From positions 133,314 through 197,313 of the forward strand of contig WBMW01005650.1 in assembly GCA_013396635.1 (NCBI GenBank): a stretch of 64,000 bases of DNA, read 5' to 3'. The DNA comes from Penelope pileata (taxonomy: Eukaryota; Chordata; Aves; Galliformes; Cracidae). Under the pieces are notes generated by a model. It did not search any database. It saw nothing but the letters and a program-made list of their open reading frames with translations, and had not been told where the DNA came from. Position 1 is the stretch's first letter. Each line of letters opens with the position of its first letter. This document shows positions 58,560-64,000 of this stretch, piece after piece. Made by a program: the position numbers and the translations under genes.

Positions 58560-60619
58560 TGGAAACGTTGGCTGAGTGATGCCTAAATAATTGCACTGTA
58601 AATCCTTCTGGTTGCGTACACACGGCTATGCACATGCACATAGAGGCTCATAAAAACTCCGCTTTGTAGGAGCTGAGCTCAAGCTCAGAAGCTCAAGGAA
58701 ACTGCAAATCTCTCCAGGCCCATCTACACAGACACTTGCTGCTGGGTGTGTGAGCAAAATGCAGCTGCAGCGCAGCTGTGCAGGGCCCCTGAGCTTCACA
58801 TGGCCCCACAGAGACTCAGATCTGCAGCATATGCAGAGCTTTGAGGATACCTGTAGGGGTGAGAGCTGCAGGAGGACCATCAGCCCTACAGAAACCCCAC
58901 TGATCCCAGCTGTGTGAAGCTGCACACAAACTCCCTCTGAGCACTGCAGCTCTTCACGTCCTGAGTCCTGCAGGTGTTCACAAGGTCCTTGCCCAGCACC
59001 TGGCCCCAATCACCACCCTGAGCAGCACAGAGCTCTCCTCAGCTGGAGCTGACCTCACCCAACTGGGGGCTCACCCTGCCCATCCCAGAGCTCAGCCAAT
59101 CCCATCACCTCTGCAGGTGGGACTTGCATTCCTGGGCTCTATTTCTACCAGCTCAGAGCTGAAGCATCTCTTTGGCTTTGCTGTGGCTGTGACTGGTCTA
59201 CCAGGGAATGGACCTTTGGAGGGTATTTTGCTGCATGGGTGTTGCTGGTTCTCCATGTTGGTTGGGCTTCTGGCTGTGCTTCCAGTCTGAGTTGTAAGTA
59301 ATGCTTTTGATTTCCTCAATGTTTCACTTCTGTTATCTCTGGATTTGGCACCTGGATTTAAACATGGCTCTGACTGCTGAGCTTGACTATCCTTGTCTTG
59401 GTCAAGTTCCTTTCATGGGCTCTGCTCCCAGTATGCATTAAGTCTGTGCTCAGAAGGTGAGCATGGACTTAAGTGCAGGTTCAAACCCAGTCCCAGTCAG
59501 CTCAGATATCAGTGTGGCTGGTAGGGCATCCTTCAGGAATTCTCTGGAGTCATCTTGCCACTGTGTATTTCTTCTGGAAGGAAGAAAGTGCTGGTTGAGA
59601 TGTCTCTATCAGGGTCAGTTTGACTTTCTTTCGTGCTCTGGCCATGTACGTGGGCAACAGCATGGGGTTGGGAATGTACAGCTATGAAGTGCTGAGATAT
59701 ATTTTAAGACCCAAGCTCCCCTCTTGGCAGAGAGCTCTTTAATTTCAGATTTTTCATGGCTGCCAGCATTTGTCCTGGTTTGGTCTTTTCCATGTTGTTA
59801 TTCCCATGTCTTCAGTACCACTTCTGAACTGTCTCTGAGAAGTGCAGCCTTCCTGTAAGCAAACCAACAAGCTGTCTATTACTTGGAACTGGAACACATC
59901 CCAAACCTTTCACCACTCATCTCTGGGTATTGACAGCTTCAAGCGTTTTCTCTAAACTGTTGATGTTGTTGGTATGGTTGTGATATTTTCTCCGTAGTCT
60001 TGAACTGCTGTGCTTCATTTCTTTGTTTATATAAACCTCACAGTGTTCATTAGGAAAGCCTGGGCTGGAAAAAATGTCTGGTGTATGAAGCACTTTATTA
60101 GAGGGAAGAAAAACCATATCTAAGGCTACAATGGGGTGAGCTTGCACTGTGATTTTTACTGCAGCAGTGTTTCAGGGCTCTGGTGCATGGGTCCAGAGTT
60201 GGTGCTGGGTTAATGGGAAGCACAGGGCTAGCAGCTTTCCATTCCCTTCAGTGCAGCTGACAAACATCTCCAACACCTTGAGGTTAGGCCCATCAGCTGG
60301 TTTTGCAGAGTCTGTTGTGTCCAGAGCCAGGGTATTGTGTTGAGCATGAGGTCTGTTTGCATGGCTTGTGCTCACTGCATGATCCCTCCATCCTGGAGTC
60401 TTGGGGCACTGGACAGGACCTTGCAACCCAAATGAGGCAGCTGCAGTTCTCCACTGCACTACAGCTCCTATTAGAATCTTTTCCAAATGTGTGCCCAGGT
60501 CTGTGCTTGTACCTGGCTCCCTGTGGAGAGACTTCCCTAAGCTTGTCAGTAACCCCTTCGGGGCTCTGGATTTCAGTCTCGGTGTCAAAGCCAGTATGGG
60601 ATTGGGTATTCCCTTTCTG

Positions 60620-60660
60620 CTCCATAGGGGCCACTTGTGTCATCCTGATCCCCTATGGAG
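60620..60660. repeat. Perfect 11-base inverted repeat, 19-base loop
   Basis: CTCCATAGGGG (60620-60630) is the exact reverse complement of CCCCTATGGAG (60650-60660). In RNA it would form an 11-pair stem with a 19-base loop, too short for a typical pre-microRNA. Confidence 0.88.
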
Positions 60661-62307
60661 GGGTCAAGCCCCCTGTTCAAGACGTTGATTTCATTACAAC
60701 CCTCAGCCATAAACACTGTGTGCTGTGGCACTGACAAATTGCTGGGTGTTATTGGCAGATGGAGAAAAGTGCTCATGGGCCAGAAGATCAATTCAGTCCT
60801 TTGCTCTCTGCCAGCAAGTGAGTTATCTCCATTTCGAGTGACTTTTATTTCACTTCTTAATCTTATTTGTAAATGTGATCCCCTGATGACACAATGTATA
60901 AAGCCTTGGCTTGCAGCACCGTGATGCTGAGACGAAGCTGGAAGGAGCTCCAAAGTGCATAAATTATTTTAAACGTGAACTTAAAATCCTCCTTCTCCCT
61001 CTTTGGGCTTTCTTGGATAAGTGCATGTATGAAAAGGGGACATGTTGCTTTGACTTGAAGGAGAGCAGAGGGCAAACATGCTTTGTGCTTGGGTGAGGAC
61101 CGGGGCCCCTGGTGGGAGCTGGCTGCTTCTGCCAGTTTGCTGCTTTCCCAAGTGCTGCTGCTTTTTCTGTCAGATCCAGTCAAAACTGAGACTTGCCCAT
61201 GAGAAGAGTTGCAAGGGTGGTGATGATCACTGTCCTGGCCAAGGACTGCTCAGGCTCTTGCTCAGTGTGCTGCCAACTCTGCAGAACCTTGAGGTGGTGA
61301 AGTGGGAAAGAGGGATGCTGAGCCTGGTCTTCACCTGTCTTCGTTCAAGGACATTTGTTTAGTGGAGCTTATTTTTATCTCCATGTATGTGGTCAAATAA
61401 GCATTGAAAGTGTTATCTCTGTCTTCAGAGATGCTGTGAGGTGAGGCTTTGATTGCAGTGGGAGCTGTGTACCAAGCCCTCGTTAATCAGGGTTTGATCA
61501 AGTGTGAGTGCCTCACCTGCAGTCCTGTGGCTGCCTTTGCTCAGGTGAGCAATTGCCTTAAATTCAGTGGAGTGACTGTGTGCCATGCAGAGGTCTACAT
61601 GCTCTTGGCCTGTGATGCTCACTGTCCATTGGTTTGTGCACTGCTGGTGCTGCCCCAGCTCTGTGAGCTGCATGGGCAAAGCTCCTCAGAGCAGGGCTGG
61701 GTGCTCCTGCTGAGGATTGGCAACAGGGAGGAGAGGACAGGAGAAGGATGGAGACCCTGGGAAATCCCTCCCAGCCTTTCTCTGAATCCATCCCCAGATA
61801 GGGCTGGGAGATAATTGCAGCCACCATCCAACTGCTAGGATTTCCTCAGAGCATGAGAAACAGACGTTTTATGCCTCTGACCTTGATCTGAGTTTGTTTC
61901 CTTTTGGGCTGCTATTTAAAGGGGAGGGTGGTTGAAAGAGAGAAGGAAAGTCTGATTTCTTTAATGTTCATGGAAGCAAGCGATTGATAACACTTGCAAG
62001 AGCCAGGCAGGGAGCCAGGGGGATACTGCGTGAGGCAGCTTTGCCAGCAGAGCACAGCGCTGCTGGCTGGGGATGCAAAGCTCGGCTTGTTTACAAACCC
62101 AGGCCACCCTTTGAGATGCTCTTGCCAATAGTTTCAGACTGGAGGCAGTGCTGTGTGCTGAGATTAGAGCTGAACCAATGCCCACAGGCTCCGTGGGCCT
62201 TTCCAAAGCCTGCAGGTAGATGGGCTGGGGGATGTAGGTTAACTCCTTCCACCTTAGTTGCTGCTTTTGTGACAGCTTTGTACTCTGGGAAGGGAAGTTG
62301 AGGTTTT

Positions 62308-62323
62308 CTTTTCTTAAGAAAAG
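62308..62323. repeat. Perfect 16-base palindrome
   Basis: CTTTTCTTAAGAAAAG reads the same on both strands. Low-complexity composition makes chance plausible. Confidence 0.9.
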
Positions 62324-62570
62324 GAATGAGAAATAAATGAAAAATTCGGCGTTTCAGCTAATAGTTTCCCAGAGTTGTGATAAGAACTATTGTTCTGATT
62401 TTTATAAATACGTTCGTATTCCCCTTGACTTTTTTCCTCTCCCTCCCCACTTGCTATCTCCCCAGCTGTATGCCCTTGGCTGCTTCCCAGATGCTTCATG
62501 ATGCAAGCGAAGATAAGCTGCTGCAGGGAATAAAAATCAGGGGTGCTGTGCATCTCTTACTTCCCAAGAA

Positions 62571-64000
62571 ATAATTCTACGCCTGGAAATTCCCACACAT
62601 TCTGTGCAAAGCTCCATGATATCCACTGAGATGCAGATGGCCCCAGCCACTTTCTGTCCTGCATGGAGTTCTGCAAATCAGTGTGGGGCTGGGGATCTCA
62701 TGGGCCTGGGCACAGCCCTGCACTGATGTGTGAACAGAGCCTTGGGAGCCTTCCTGGCACCTGGCCAGGTGCCCTTTGCTGATGGCCTCCATTGTGCAGG
62801 GCCAGGAATGAAGGTTAGAGGCAAACAGGAACCAGGAGCCCCCAGGCAGAGCAAGATTTCTAGCAGAGATAAGAAACACAGGGCTGAAAGAGTGAGTTTT
62901 CAGTGTTTTGTGAAGTGAGATCTGTGATGCCTTTAGGGTGAAGGCACTTTTTCTGTAATGCTTTGGACTGCTCAGGAACTTTTGGGGGACTGAAAAACCA
63001 GAAGACAGAAATCCCTTGCTGAGCTGTCTTCAAACTTTGGCCCCAAAGATTCAGTTTTGCTTTTCTGGTGACTTGCAGCGTGACATTGGCTCTGATCCCT
63101 TTCCTTGAAAAGGAAGCAAATAAGTCTGGTAATCTATCTTACATATATTTAGTGTATCAGATTCCCTTCTGTAAAGTGTAATAGCTTCCTGGGATGGAAA
63201 GAGCTGTGTACAGAGCAAATGTGGGGGGTGTAAATCACAGCGAGGGGACGAGGCTTTCAGGAATTGCTCTGGAATTGATCACCTGGATCTGTGACTCCCT
63301 AGAGGACGCATCCACGGAAACACCTATAGGGCAGTTTTTGGGGACCCCCTGCCCTCCTAAATCCAACCAGGAGGAGGAGATGTTCTGTGGAGAGGGGAGG
63401 AAGGGAAGAGCTGACCCTGCTGCTGTCATGTGGGGTGCCTGCTCTGTGTTAAGTGAGCGGAGGAACCGCTGTGCTGCTGCCCAGCTCACCCGCAGCACTC
63501 TGCCTTGCCTTAAAAGAAGCAGCAATCTAAATCCCTGGGTAACTTCAAAGCAACCCGAGGAAGATTAGGCTCCTTCAGAGCCAGGCAGTGGGTGAGCAAG
63601 AGGGAGGAGGGGTTCTGAGGCTCAAGTGCTGCTAAGGACCTGCAAGCCCCTCTCTGGGGAGCAGGGAGGACCGGGCCCTGCTGTTTGTTGATGCCTGCAG
63701 CAGATCAGGGCTCCCTGCATCACCCCCGTTCTCTGCTCCCAACTGCTGGCTCCTTCTTTCGAGCTGCTTCCTGCTCCTCTTCATTAGCAGCTCTCGGCAG
63801 CGCAAAGGAATCATACTCAGAAGTATGAGTTCATCTCTGAAAACTTTGTACTGATGCCAGCGGGTCGGTCACTTTGCAAAAAAGAAACTTCCCTTCGAGA
63901 AACACTATCCCTTTTGAGAAAAGGCCAGCAAACCAGAAAAACAAACTATCAAAAATATTGCCTTTGAAAACACTCCTTAACTTGAGTCTGTTTCTGCTCT
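62571..64000. other. Unique non-coding DNA
   Basis: No gene, RNA or mobile element recognised to the right edge. The frame at 63194-63568 encodes no known domain. Confidence 0.5.

Larger units (their letters stand above)
58560..62570. other. CpG-poor unique DNA of different texture
   Basis: CpGs are sparse over 4 kb, and words such as CTGTGTG, GCTCAG and CAGAGCT are frequent, in contrast to the CpG-retaining blocks further left. This is what long-methylated, neutrally decaying sequence, including an old transposon insertion, tends to look like. Several overlapping frames around 60.2-61.0 kb occur on both strands but match nothing I know. I cannot define repeat ends. Confidence 0.35.

Noticed and set aside
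60620..60660. Inverted repeat considered as a microRNA precursor
   Set aside because: An 11-pair stem is much shorter than a pre-microRNA stem, and no known seed is recognised.
59917..61000. Overlapping minus-strand frames considered as an endogenous retroviral or LINE coding remnant
   Set aside because: No diagnostic motif of gag, reverse transcriptase or envelope is visible, and repeat ends cannot be defined.

Overview
This window looks like nuclear DNA of a bird. The main evidence is a set of degraded CR1 retroposon tails: plus strand near 10.5 kb, and minus strand near 26.9, 27.65 and 29.67 kb. These carry the avian CR1 3' signature, a GGTTGGAAAAGACC-type block next to ATCATAGA-type octamers. 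Assembly gaps, simple repeats and short AT-rich and CpG-bearing unique stretches fit a vertebrate draft assembly. I cannot name the species or chromosome. A galliform is plausible but not shown.

I find no protein-coding gene, rRNA, tRNA or CRISPR array. The longest open frames (up to about 240 codons) fall in simple-sequence tracts, across N gaps, or in GC-rich unique DNA. Many begin at GTG or TTG, and none reads as a protein family I recognise. The most exon-like segment is a 95-base stretch at 57067-57161 between a pyrimidine-rich AG acceptor and a strong GTAAGT donor; it is only a candidate. The window is best read as an intergenic desert or a very large intron.

Layout. 0-1.1 kb: unique DNA, then a long TTTCC array. 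3.6-9.7 kb: AT-rich, CpG-retaining stretches that resemble deeply conserved developmental enhancers. 10-24 kb: mostly featureless unique DNA with one CR1 tail. 24.4-24.9 kb: an enhancer-like block and an AT-rich short-period array. 26.3-30.1 kb: a repeat hub containing a gap with duplicated flanks, three CR1 tails, a G-quadruplex motif, a GGATAA array, a 370-base purine tract and a diverged minisatellite with CACGTG palindromes. 30.2-36.1 kb: more enhancer-like blocks, the clearest at 31.7-32.3 kb, plus a perfect 16-base-period array at 33.26 kb. 39.1-39.4 kb: a gap followed by a pyrimidine tract. 41.6-46.0, 50.9-51.5 and 54.5-55.7 kb: further enhancer-like blocks, with a DR1-type nuclear-receptor site and a GATA cluster. 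58.6-62.6 kb: CpG-poor unique DNA with a perfect 11-base inverted repeat.

The enhancer-like calls rest on appearance only: AT-rich, CpG retained, homeodomain/GATA/TALE-type words, no repeat signature. No alignment was possible. If they are right, the window is regulatory DNA of a developmental gene outside it. I did not find a convincing new molecular system.
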